A DNA stretch of 64,000 nt from Rheinheimera sp. GTDB lineage: Bacteria > Pseudomonadota > Gammaproteobacteria > Enterobacterales > Alteromonadaceae. A model generated the notes under the pieces. The model ran no database searches and was not told the origin of the DNA. It was given only the letters and a program-made list of their open reading frames with translations. The translations under genes were made by a program, and so were the position numbers. The stretch covers positions 868,001-932,000 of the forward strand of contig NZ_JAUYGV010000006.1 in NCBI RefSeq assembly GCF_030690345.1. Direction: 5' to 3'. Positions within the stretch are counted from its first letter, which is position 1, and the number at the start of each line of letters is the position of its first letter. Positions 27,740-36,007 of the stretch are shown here, piece by piece.

Positions 27740-29746
27740 CTAGCTGCCTATCACACCGCCGTCATCTTTAGTAATCACAACCGTTGCCGAGCGTGGCCGG
27801 CTGTTGCCGCCGTCCGGCCAGTGGCTGGTGAACTCAGCCGGAGTTGAGCGATCTCCCGGATGTTGGATATTAACAAACAAGGTTTTCATATCCGGTGTAG
27901 CGCTGATGCCGGTTACTTCGCAATCGGTTGGGCCTACTAAGAAGCGTTTCATCTGCCGGGTTACCGGATCGGCTACCAACATCTGATTATTACCAAAAGG
28001 GCCTTCGCCTTGCTGTGAGCCGCTCATATCGGTTTGGATCCACAGCAGGCCGTTTTTATCAAACCATAAACCATCCGGGCTGGCCAGATGGTTGTCTGCC
28101 GTCAGCACCAGCTCAGTGTCAGGGGTTTCGGTTCCGACATCACCGGCCAGCAGGAAGATATCCCAATCAAAAGCGGTAGCGGACTGTGTTTCGCGCTCGT
28201 GCCAGCGGATAATATGCCCGGTCGTATTTGCGGCGCGCGGATTGGCAGCATCCGTTTGCTGCTCTGTACGGCGGCTGTTGTTGGTCAGGGTAAAATACAC
28301 CTCGCCTGTGTCAGGGTGTACAGCGCCCCACTCGGGCCGATCCATTTTGGTGGCACCGGCAACGTCGGCAGCTAAGCGGGTATTTAGCAGCACATCGGCC
28401 TGGTCAGTGAAAGTGACGCCGGCGGTGGCGGCTTTGGCGGCAAAATCAGTATTGTTAATATCCAATGCTAACCAATCACCGCTGCCATCTTCGTTAAAAC
28501 GTGCCACATACAAGGTGCCTTCGTTCAACAAATGGCCACCGGCAGTGTTTTTGTTATAAGGAGCAGCAGAAACGAACTTATAAATATACTCAAAGGTGGA
28601 GTCGTCACCGGAGTACAGCACCACCGGCTTGCCTTCTTCCAATTTGCCAAAAATAATGCCTTCATGGCCAAAGCGGCCCAGCGCGGTGCGTTTTTGCGGC
28701 ACACTATCCGGGTTAAACGGGTCTATTTCTACTATCCAGCCAAAGGTATTGGGTTCGTTGCGATAATCTTCTGTAGCAGATGCACCGGTACTGCCAGCGT
28801 TAAAGCGCTGATACACATCGGCTGCAGGCGCAGCTGTTTCCCAGAAATAACGACCATTGGACGACGATACACCATACCTGCTGTGCTCACGTGGTTGTTC
28901 TGCATCGGCGTTAACAAAGTAACCTGCCCAGTTCTCTTCACAGGTTAAATAAGTGCCCCAGGGCGTAAAGCCATTACCACAGTTATTTAATGTACCGCGG
29001 GTGCGACTGCCATCCGGGCTGTATTTGGTGATCACTTTGCTGCTGCCGCGCACCGGGCCGCTTAGCTCCATTGGGGTAGCGCCGGTAATGCGGCGGTTAA
29101 ACGGGCTGTTGTTAACCAATGCCCAACTGCCGTCGGTCTGCTGTTGAATGTGTGCCACAGTAACGCCGTGGGCGGCGACCTCTTTACGCACCTGGTCGGC
29201 AATACGCGGTACTGTATCTATGCCATTGGGATGGATCAGATTATGGTCGATATATTCATGGTTAAATACCAGTAAGCCTTCTGTTGAGCTGTCGCCGGCA
29301 CTGCGGGTATCTATCGGGAAAAAATGCATGCCGTCGTGGTGCATGCCTACTTGTTGCTCTTGCTCAGCACCGCTATTGGTAGCATCGGCTAAAAAGGGCG
29401 GGTAGGTGCCGGCTAACGGTGTACCCCAGGGTAAAAATGCTGTTGCAGTATAACCGGCCGGCACCTGGATAGCATCGGCTCTGCCGGCGGCCACAGCAGT
29501 AAAACCTAATAGCGGCGCCGTGTTTACCGGCGGCACTACCGGTACAGGGTCGCCGTCACTACTGCTGCAAGCAGCAAGTGATCCGCCGATAATCGCCGCT
29601 ACAGCTGCGCCGACGCTGCCTTTAAGGAAGCGACGCCGTGCCATCCGGCCTTCGACTATTGCTGCAAAAGTGGGATTCAGCGAGAAATTGCTTTGCGGGT
29701 CAACACCCGAGTTATCGATACTGACGTTGGTTTTACTGTCTGACAT
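27740..29746 (-). CDS. phoX: PhoX-family alkaline phosphatase, Tat-exported
   Basis: A 668-residue PhoX (DUF839) phosphatase that would release phosphate from organic esters outside the cytoplasm. A long N-region leads to a twin-arginine motif ARRRFLKG (Arg37-39) and a hydrophobic stretch ending in SLAAC, Cys60, so it may also be a lipoprotein. Family blocks include FNHEYIDH, ARFNEDGSGDW, RPEWGAVHPDTGEVYF and SPDGLWFDKNGLLWIQTD. GGAG stands eight bases before the ATG. It is convergent with the GGDEF-EAL gene, 29 bases apart. A Pho-box-like sequence lies upstream. Confidence 0.9.
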   Translation of the reverse strand: MSDSKTNVSIDNSGVDPQSNFSLNPTFAAIVEGRMARRRFLKGSVGAAVAAIIGGSLAACSSSDGDPVPVVPPVNTAPLLGFTAVAAGRADAIQVPAGYTATAFLPWGTPLAGTYPPFLADATNSGAEQEQQVGMHHDGMHFFPIDTRSAGDSSTEGLLVFNHEYIDHNLIHPNGIDTVPRIADQVRKEVAAHGVTVAHIQQQTDGSWALVNNSPFNRRITGATPMELSGPVRGSSKVITKYSPDGSRTRGTLNNCGNGFTPWGTYLTCEENWAGYFVNADAEQPREHSRYGVSSSNGRYFWETAAPAADVYQRFNAGSTGASATEDYRNEPNTFGWIVEIDPFNPDSVPQKRTALGRFGHEGIIFGKLEEGKPVVLYSGDDSTFEYIYKFVSAAPYNKNTAGGHLLNEGTLYVARFNEDGSGDWLALDINNTDFAAKAATAGVTFTDQADVLLNTRLAADVAGATKMDRPEWGAVHPDTGEVYFTLTNNSRRTEQQTDAANPRAANTTGHIIRWHERETQSATAFDWDIFLLAGDVGTETPDTELVLTADNHLASPDGLWFDKNGLLWIQTDMSGSQQGEGPFGNNQMLVADPVTRQMKRFLVGPTDCEVTGISATPDMKTLFVNIQHPGDRSTPAEFTSHWPDGGNSRPRSATVVITKDDGGVIGS

Positions 29747-29802
29747 TATTATTGCTCCGGGATAAAGCGGATTATTAGGCCGCTACATTTAACCCGTGCT
29801 TA

Positions 29803-29820
29803 ATGTCAAATTGGTTACAA
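29803..29820 (-). promoter_or_regulatory. Pho-box-like site before phoX
   Basis: On the reverse strand TTGTAAC-CAAT-TTGACAT has the 7-4-7 spacing of a PhoB box and matches about nine of 14 consensus half-site bases. It lies about 57 bases before the phoX start. It is plausible for a phosphatase gene but weak by itself. Confidence 0.35.
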
Positions 29821-29941
29821 AAAAATAGCATTTTTATGATGCTGCAGTCTGTTCAGTGCTGTGGAGCGCTATTTCTCTGTGGGCAGCAGGCTTTTACCTC
29901 TGGTATAGTGAGTGCTTTGTGTAGCGAGGGAGCGGGAACAA

Positions 29942-30397
29942 ATGCAGTGGCAGGTATTGACCTTTAATGAATTAGACACTTATACGCTGTACGGCTTATT
30001 GCAACTGCGGGTAGATGTGTTTGTGGTGGAGCAAAATTGCCCGTATCCGGAACTGGATGACAAAGACCTGCATGCACAAACCCGCCACATTATTCTCAAA
30101 AAAGGCGATAAAGTTATTGCTTACTCACGCGTACTGGCTCCGGGCGTAAGCTTTGAAGGCTTTCCGGGCGTTGGTCGGGTTTGTGTATCGCAAACAGCAC
30201 GGCGTTTGGGATTAGGCCAGGTGTTAGTGGAAAAAACCCTCAGCGTAGCAGCAGAGCTGTGGCCGGATACCGATATTCATATTTCTGCCCAATGCTATCT
30301 GCAGCAGTTTTATCAGGATTTGGGTTTTAAAGCGGCCAGCGAACCCTATCTGGAAGACGACATTCCGCATTTGAAGATGATAAAACCGGTGCAGTAA
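29942..30397 (+). CDS. elaA: GNAT N-acetyltransferase, ElaA type
   Basis: A 151-residue acyl-CoA-dependent N-acetyltransferase. Marks of the ElaA subfamily are LYGLLQLRVDVFVVEQNCPYPELDDKD, whose first part is distinctive, the GNAT acetyl-CoA loop region RVCVSQTARRLGLGQVL, and the end ISAQCYLQQFYQDLGF. I start at ATG 29942 (MQWQVL), as is usual for the family, with GGGA just upstream; a longer frame to 29912 is not needed. Its substrate is not known. The stop codon forms part of a shared terminator with mrcA. Confidence 0.9.
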   Translation: MQWQVLTFNELDTYTLYGLLQLRVDVFVVEQNCPYPELDDKDLHAQTRHIILKKGDKVIAYSRVLAPGVSFEGFPGVGRVCVSQTARRLGLGQVLVEKTLSVAAELWPDTDIHISAQCYLQQFYQDLGFKAASEPYLEDDIPHLKMIKPVQ

Positions 30398-30427
30398 CAA
30401 AAAGCCCGCTTAGCGGGCTTTTTGTTA
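30395..30427. terminator. Bidirectional terminator shared by elaA and mrcA
   Basis: A perfect 15-base inverted repeat (30395-30409 with 30413-30427, GC core AGCCCGC) with a TTA loop and T runs on both strands. The first three bases are the elaA stop codon and the last three the mrcA stop codon, so coding ends and terminator are one element. Confidence 0.93.
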
Positions 30428-33040
30428 AAACAGTTCTACTTCTTCTTCTTCGCTGCGTTTTTTATCGCTGCTTTTGTCAAAACTGATTTGCTGAATATCG
30501 GTGCCGGCATATTGTGTTGGTTCTGTGCCCGGTACGAAGTACTCAAAAGCACTGTTGTGGTCATTATTGCGGCTTAACAAACCGCTCTTCAAATCGATAC
30601 GTACAGATGCCAAACCAACCGGCGGTGGTATTTGTTGTTCTGCTACCCCCTCCAGTACAGTTTGCATATAGCTTAACCAGGCCGGCAGGGCGGTGCGGGC
30701 ACCTGACTCTGCTCCTGCGCTTTGCTGCTGCCCCATATTAGCGTGCCATTGCGCTCTGCCAAGGCTGCGGTTAGAGTCGTCAAAACCGACCCAAACTGTT
30801 ACGGCTAACTCCGGAGTGAAACCGGAAAACCAGGTATCCTTAGAGTCATTAGTAGTACCTGTCTTGGCTGAAATATCACGTCGCTTCAAACTTTGCACAC
30901 GCCATGCTGTGCCGTTCCAGCCGGTACCCCGTTGCCAATCACCTCCGCCCCAAACACTGCTTTTCAGCGCATCGGCAATCAGGAAGCTATTCTGCTCAGA
31001 GATAACCCGATCTGCTATCTCTGCAGTCTTCTGCTCTGCAGCAATATCCGCCGTCTGGCTGGCGGCTGCATCGGTTTCCAGAGTATTAAACAAATCGTTC
31101 AGTAAGGCTTCGTTATCGGTAGCGGCTTCAGCTTCAGCTTTTGGTTCTTCTAAGCAATCGTTGCAGGCAATGGCCGGCTGATGCTGGTAAAGCTCAGTGC
31201 CATCTTCATCAAGAATTTTGTCTATTACATAAGGCTTAACCAGATAGCCACCATTAGCAAATGCGGCATAACCGGTAACCAGCTCCAGTGGAGTCAGGGA
31301 AGCAGAGCCCAGCGATAAGGTTTCATTGCGTGGTAAGTCTGATGCGGCGAAACCAAATTGCTGCAAATGCCGGATAGTATTATCTACACCAACACCACGA
31401 AGCAAGCGCACTGACACCACATTTTTAGATTTCGCCAGCGCTTCTCTGATACGGATAGGGCCATCGTATACGGCAGGTGAGTTTTTCGGTCGCCAGGCAA
31501 TACCGGCATTATCATCCCATTGATGAATAGGAGCATCATTCATTATAGAGGCAAGGGTGTAGCCGTGCTCCAATGCGGCCGAATATATAAATGGCTTAAT
31601 ATTGGACCCTACCTGACGCTTTGCCTGAGTGGCGCGATTAAACTGGCTTTGACTGAAACTGTAACCACCAACTAAAGATCGCACAGCACCATTGTGCGGG
31701 TCTATAGCTACGATAGCACTGCTGGGTATTGGCACCTGACTTAAGCGCCACTGTTGTTCAGATTCTCTTACCAGAATATGCATGCCCGGCGCTAAAATAG
31801 CGTAAGCCGTTTTAGGCGCAACTCCCTGACGCTCATCTGTAATAAAACTTCTGGCCCATTTCAGGCCATCCCATTCAAGCGTTACTTTCTGGCCGCCAGC
31901 CAACATAACATCAGCGCTTTGTGTGCTCACTGCAGTAACGACAGCAGGGTGCAGATCTTCTATGCCGGATTGTTGGTCCAGATAAGCTTTGATATCTGCT
32001 TCGCTAAGCGCGTCTGTTTCTTTATAGGTTGGTTCAGCATCTGCTGCTTCAGTAAGCTCTGCCGGCCACAATTGTGCAACAGGACCACGGTAACCGTGGC
32101 GCTCGTCATAATTGTACAGATTTTGTTGCAGCGCAATTTTAGCGGCTGCCTGCTGTTTACTTTGAATAGTGGTAAAAACTTGCAGCCCCGCGGAATAGGC
32201 TGTTTCTTCACCAAACCTGGCGACCATTTCCTGGCGCACCATTTCAGCAATATAAGGTGCAGAGGCGGTGATTTGGGCACCATGTAAACGGCTGGTAATT
32301 GGCGCCGCTATGGCTTGTTGGTAAGTGGCTTTGTCGATAACATCGGTATCCAACATCCGGCCTAATACAATATTACGCCTGGCCCTGGCGTTTGTAGCTG
32401 ATCGCACGGGGTTTAATGTTGACGGCGCTTTGGGTAAGCCGGCAATAATGGCTATCTCGTCGACCGTCAGCTCATGTACGGTTTTACCAAAGTACACCTG
32501 GGCAGCTGCACCAACGCCGAATGAACGTTGCCCCAACTCTATTTTATTCAGATACAGTTCGAGGATCTGATCTTTAGTTAACAGTTGCTCGATATGGATA
32601 GCGAGAAATATTTCTTTGATTTTGCGAACAATTTTCTTCTCACGGCTTAAAAAGAAGTTACGCGCTAACTGTTGAGTAATGGTGCTGGCGCCCTGGCTGA
32701 AATCACCTGAAGAGGCTACTACTGTTACCGCGCGGAAAATGCCGATAATATCTATACCGGGATGTTCGTAAAACCTTGTATCTTCAACGGCCAAAAATGC
32801 TTGTACTAATAAAGGAGGCATTTCTTCCAGTTTAAGTGGAATACGGCGTTTTTCTCCAAATTGCGAGATCAGCTCGCCATCAGCTGTAAACACCTGCATT
32901 GGTGTCTGCAACCTGACGTCTGATAAGGTGGTGACGTCCGGAAGATCATCTTCGAGGTAGAAGTAGATCCCTGCGATCGTGAGAACACCAAGCAGGATCA
33001 TGCCCAGACTGAGAATTAAAAGTTTTTTAACCCAAGACAC
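30425..33040 (-). CDS. mrcA: Penicillin-binding protein 1A
   Basis: A bifunctional peptidoglycan synthase of the inner membrane. One membrane helix (about 6-28) is followed by the GT51 glycosyltransferase with catalytic Glu86 in EDTRFYEHPG and GASTITQQLARN. An OB-like insert comes next, then the transpeptidase with SNIK 479-482, SKN 538-540 and KTG 726-728. At 871 residues it matches PBP1A. An acidic, Ala/Glu-rich insert at about 630-675 lies before the KTG motif. It is divergent from pilM, the usual gammaproteobacterial arrangement. Confidence 0.96.
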   Translation of the reverse strand: MSWVKKLLILSLGMILLGVLTIAGIYFYLEDDLPDVTTLSDVRLQTPMQVFTADGELISQFGEKRRIPLKLEEMPPLLVQAFLAVEDTRFYEHPGIDIIGIFRAVTVVASSGDFSQGASTITQQLARNFFLSREKKIVRKIKEIFLAIHIEQLLTKDQILELYLNKIELGQRSFGVGAAAQVYFGKTVHELTVDEIAIIAGLPKAPSTLNPVRSATNARARRNIVLGRMLDTDVIDKATYQQAIAAPITSRLHGAQITASAPYIAEMVRQEMVARFGEETAYSAGLQVFTTIQSKQQAAAKIALQQNLYNYDERHGYRGPVAQLWPAELTEAADAEPTYKETDALSEADIKAYLDQQSGIEDLHPAVVTAVSTQSADVMLAGGQKVTLEWDGLKWARSFITDERQGVAPKTAYAILAPGMHILVRESEQQWRLSQVPIPSSAIVAIDPHNGAVRSLVGGYSFSQSQFNRATQAKRQVGSNIKPFIYSAALEHGYTLASIMNDAPIHQWDDNAGIAWRPKNSPAVYDGPIRIREALAKSKNVVSVRLLRGVGVDNTIRHLQQFGFAASDLPRNETLSLGSASLTPLELVTGYAAFANGGYLVKPYVIDKILDEDGTELYQHQPAIACNDCLEEPKAEAEAATDNEALLNDLFNTLETDAAASQTADIAAEQKTAEIADRVISEQNSFLIADALKSSVWGGGDWQRGTGWNGTAWRVQSLKRRDISAKTGTTNDSKDTWFSGFTPELAVTVWVGFDDSNRSLGRAQWHANMGQQQSAGAESGARTALPAWLSYMQTVLEGVAEQQIPPPVGLASVRIDLKSGLLSRNNDHNSAFEYFVPGTEPTQYAGTDIQQISFDKSSDKKRSEEEEVELF

Positions 33041-33190
33041 TGAATAGCCCCAATTTTTACTCCCAATTCTGTTACAACGCTGCTAGTATATATTTATTAG
33101 CTTTAGATTAAACGCTTTTTCTTGCCAAAAATTAGCGACTGAGCTAACAATGAGACAATAATCATAACTATAAATTGGCCGCAGGAAGCT

Positions 33191-34270
33191 ATGATAAATC
33201 GCCTGTTCAGTAAACAAACACCGATGATGGTGGGGATTGATGTCGGTGCCCACTCCGTCAAAGCTGTGTTGTTAAGTCAACACAACGGCGTGTGTAAAGT
33301 AGAAGCATTTGCCGTTGAGCCCATGATAAAAGGTGCTATGGCTGATCGAGAGATCCAGGATATAGAAGCCGTGGGAAATGTATTGAGTAAGATCCGTAAA
33401 AAGATCCCCCGCTCAGTTAAATTTGCCGCTACTGCTGTATCCGGATCCACAGTGATCAGTAAAGTGATCTTTATGGATGTGTCCTTAACTGATGCTGAAC
33501 TTGAAAGTCAGATAGAAGTTGAGGCAGATACCCTTATCCCTTACCCGTTGAACGAGGTCAGTCTTGACTTCGAAAAACTCGATGTCAACGAATCAGATCC
33601 TTCTAAGGTTAATGTGCTGCTTAGTGCGGCTCGAACCGAGAGTATTGAAGCCCGCGTTGCTGCGTTAGATAATGGCGGCTTTGCTGCCAAGGTAGTCGAC
33701 ATAGAGAGTTATGCGCTAAGTCGGGCTGCTGAGCTGTGTTTAAAGCAATTGCCGGATGACGCTGCAAAAAAAGTGGTGGCTATGGTCGATATCGGCGCCA
33801 CTATGACGCTGCTCAGTATTATCGAAAATGGCAAAACGCTGTATACCAGAGACCAGGTTTTTGGTGGAGATCAATATACCCGCAGCATTTTGTCCTATTA
33901 CAATAAGAGTTATGAAGAGGCCGAGCTGGCTAAGGTAGCGGGTGATTTACCTCCCAACTACACTTTTGAAGTGTTGGCACCGTTTCAGACTATGTTGTTA
34001 CAACAAGTGCGTCGCGGTATACAGATGTATCTGACCAGCAGCGGCAAAGACGCCGTGGACTATCTGATTATCTCCGGCGGTACCGCACTGATCGATGGCA
34101 TTGATAAATTGCTGATCGATGAACTTGGTATTCATGCCGTAGTCGCCAATCCGTTTAAATCGATGGAAGTTGCGACATCTGTCGATCGTGAACAGCTGAA
34201 CCGGCATGCTTCGCAATTAATGGTTGCCAGTGGTTTGGCGTTAAGGAGCTTTTCGTCATGGCATATATAA
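33191..34270 (+). CDS. pilM: Type IV pilus assembly protein PilM
   Basis: An actin-like cytoplasmic ATPase-fold protein that binds the PilN tail and links the pilus machine inside and outside the inner membrane. GIDVGAHSVKAVLL is the phosphate-1 loop; VVAMVDIGATMTLLSI and ISGGTALIDGID are the later nucleotide-fold motifs. The 359-residue length is typical. AGGAAG precedes the ATG. It is the first gene of pilMNOPQ, and its end overlaps pilN by 13 bases. Confidence 0.96.
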   Translation: MINRLFSKQTPMMVGIDVGAHSVKAVLLSQHNGVCKVEAFAVEPMIKGAMADREIQDIEAVGNVLSKIRKKIPRSVKFAATAVSGSTVISKVIFMDVSLTDAELESQIEVEADTLIPYPLNEVSLDFEKLDVNESDPSKVNVLLSAARTESIEARVAALDNGGFAAKVVDIESYALSRAAELCLKQLPDDAAKKVVAMVDIGATMTLLSIIENGKTLYTRDQVFGGDQYTRSILSYYNKSYEEAELAKVAGDLPPNYTFEVLAPFQTMLLQQVRRGIQMYLTSSGKDAVDYLIISGGTALIDGIDKLLIDELGIHAVVANPFKSMEVATSVDREQLNRHASQLMVASGLALRSFSSWHI

Positions 34271-34860
34271 ATCTGTTGCCGTGGCGCGATGCAGCGCGAA
34301 AAGAGCGGCAGAAACAATATCTTACTGTATTAACGGCGACTGCGATGTTTAGTTTTCTCATCGTGTTCCTGGTGAATATGGTGTATAGCGCACGCATTGA
34401 TGGTCAGACGCAGCGAAATCGATTTTTAGAAAATGAAATCAAAGTGCTGGATCAGCGCATAGCTGAAATCCGCAACCTTAATGACACCAAAAAGAGCTTA
34501 CAGCAGAGGATGTCACTGATTGCCCAACTGCAAGGCAGCCGTAATTTGGGAACACAAATTATGGATGAGATTGCCAGCGCGGTACCGGCCGGTGTTTATC
34601 TGACGCAGTTGGAAAAGAAAGGTACGTCATTGCTGCTTATAGGTAAAAGTGAGTCGAATAATCGCTTATCTAATATGTTGCGTGAGGCCGAAGACTCCGA
34701 TTTATTGTCTGAACCTTATCTGGAGTTTATCGAAGCCGGTAAAGATTCGATCAGTCTGCTGAGCAACTTCAAAATGCATTTGACAGTTAAAGGCTACGAA
34801 GATGTGCAAAGCAGTGATGCTCCGGCAAGCGGAAAGCCTGGTAATGGAGGTGCTAAATGA
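34258..34860 (+). CDS. pilN: Type IV pilus assembly protein PilN
   Basis: A 200-residue inner membrane protein. The short cytoplasmic start MAYINLLPWRDAARKERQ carries the INLLPWR motif that docks into PilM; a membrane helix (about 21-41), a coiled coil and a ferredoxin-like periplasmic domain follow. It pairs with PilO to form the alignment complex. AAGGAG inside the pilM end serves as its ribosome-binding site. It overlaps pilO by four bases (ATGA). Confidence 0.95.
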   Translation: MAYINLLPWRDAARKERQKQYLTVLTATAMFSFLIVFLVNMVYSARIDGQTQRNRFLENEIKVLDQRIAEIRNLNDTKKSLQQRMSLIAQLQGSRNLGTQIMDEIASAVPAGVYLTQLEKKGTSLLLIGKSESNNRLSNMLREAEDSDLLSEPYLEFIEAGKDSISLLSNFKMHLTVKGYEDVQSSDAPASGKPGNGGAK

Positions 34861-35456
34861 GCATGAACATTAACCTTTCCGAAATAGATATTAATGATCT
34901 TGATTTTGAGAATATGGGCTCTTGGCCTGTTGCGGCGAAGATAATTTTTGCTGTTATTCTGGCTGTGCTGGTGTCAGTGCTAAGCTATTTCTTACTGGTT
35001 GACAGCAAGATTGATGAGTTAGCTGCAGCACAGAATAATGAAGTGCAGCTACGTCAGGTGTACCGGACTAAGTATGCCGCAGCGGTTAATCTTGATCTGT
35101 ACAAACAGCAAATGCTTGAAATGGAACAAACTTTTTCATTCTTGCTAAAACAGTTACCCACTACTCATGAGACGCCGGGTCTGCTGGATGACATTACCTA
35201 TGTTGGTACCACCAGTGGTTTGACTTTCATCCGGATTAACTGGGAACCGGAAATCGAGAAGGAATTTTACACCGAACTGCCAATTAAGATTGAAGTGATT
35301 GGTGATTACCATCAATTTGGTAATTTTGTCAGTGAAGTAGCTAAGTTGCCGCGTATTGTCAGCTTACACGACTTTTCTATTCAAACAGAGCAAGATGAAC
35401 GTCTGCGCTTTAATGTAGTGGCGAAAACTTACCGTTATAAGGAGGTTCAGCCATGA
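34857..35456 (+). CDS. pilO: Type IV pilus assembly protein PilO
   Basis: A 199-residue inner membrane partner of PilN. The cytoplasmic start has an acidic stretch (LSEIDINDLDFENMGSWP). A membrane helix lies at about 28-47, then a coiled coil and a periplasmic ferredoxin-like fold (TSGLTFIRINWEPE, YHQFGNFVSEVAKLPRIV). The latter block is highly typical of PilO. It overlaps pilN and pilP by four bases each. Confidence 0.95.
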   Translation: MSMNINLSEIDINDLDFENMGSWPVAAKIIFAVILAVLVSVLSYFLLVDSKIDELAAAQNNEVQLRQVYRTKYAAAVNLDLYKQQMLEMEQTFSFLLKQLPTTHETPGLLDDITYVGTTSGLTFIRINWEPEIEKEFYTELPIKIEVIGDYHQFGNFVSEVAKLPRIVSLHDFSIQTEQDERLRFNVVAKTYRYKEVQP

Positions 35457-35989
35457 TAAAGCGTTTATCTGTAATGGCATTGACCTTGTTGCTGAGCGGT
35501 TGTTTCGATGATTTAAGCGATGTGCAAAACCATATTGCTGAAGTAAAAGCGAATACCCGTGCCAGGGTGGAGCCGCTGCCGGAAGTGCAGGAGTTTGTGC
35601 ATATAGCGTATCGCTCTCAGGATGCCCGTAGCCCTTTTTCTGCGCCCAGACCGGAAGCAATTCAGGATAAGTTTTTGCAGGTGCAGGATTGTCTGCACCC
35701 GGATCCGCGCCGCAGAAAAGAGCCATTGGAAAAATATGCGCTGGATAACTTAAAGATGCGCGGTACTTTGGGCGATATAGGTAATATCTGGGCCTTAATT
35801 GAAGCGTCTGATAAAACTTTGCACAAAGTGACGTTGAGCAACCATGTCGGGTTGTTTCATGGCCGCGTAATAAATGTTGAGCCGACTCATATAGAGTTGC
35901 TGGAGCTTATTCCCGATGGTGCCGGTTGCTGGAAAGAACGGACGACCATGTTGCAGATGGCCGATGCGTCATCAGTAGCAAGTAATTGA
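35453..35989 (+). CDS. pilP: Type IV pilus lipoprotein PilP
   Basis: A 178-residue lipoprotein of the inner membrane that connects PilN/PilO to the secretin PilQ. The signal ends in lipobox LLSGC with Cys17. YRSQDARSPFSAPRP and the C-terminal beta domain (LKMRGTLGDIGNIWALIEA, VGLFHGRVINVEP) are characteristic. It overlaps pilO by four bases. Confidence 0.95.
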   Translation: MIKRLSVMALTLLLSGCFDDLSDVQNHIAEVKANTRARVEPLPEVQEFVHIAYRSQDARSPFSAPRPEAIQDKFLQVQDCLHPDPRRRKEPLEKYALDNLKMRGTLGDIGNIWALIEASDKTLHKVTLSNHVGLFHGRVINVEPTHIELLELIPDGAGCWKERTTMLQMADASSVASN

Positions 35990-36007
35990 CAGGTATGCGA
36001 GTAAATC

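Noticed and set aside
28092..28948. Several long forward frames inside phoX
   Set aside because: Antisense shadows of phoX without start signals or recognisable domains.
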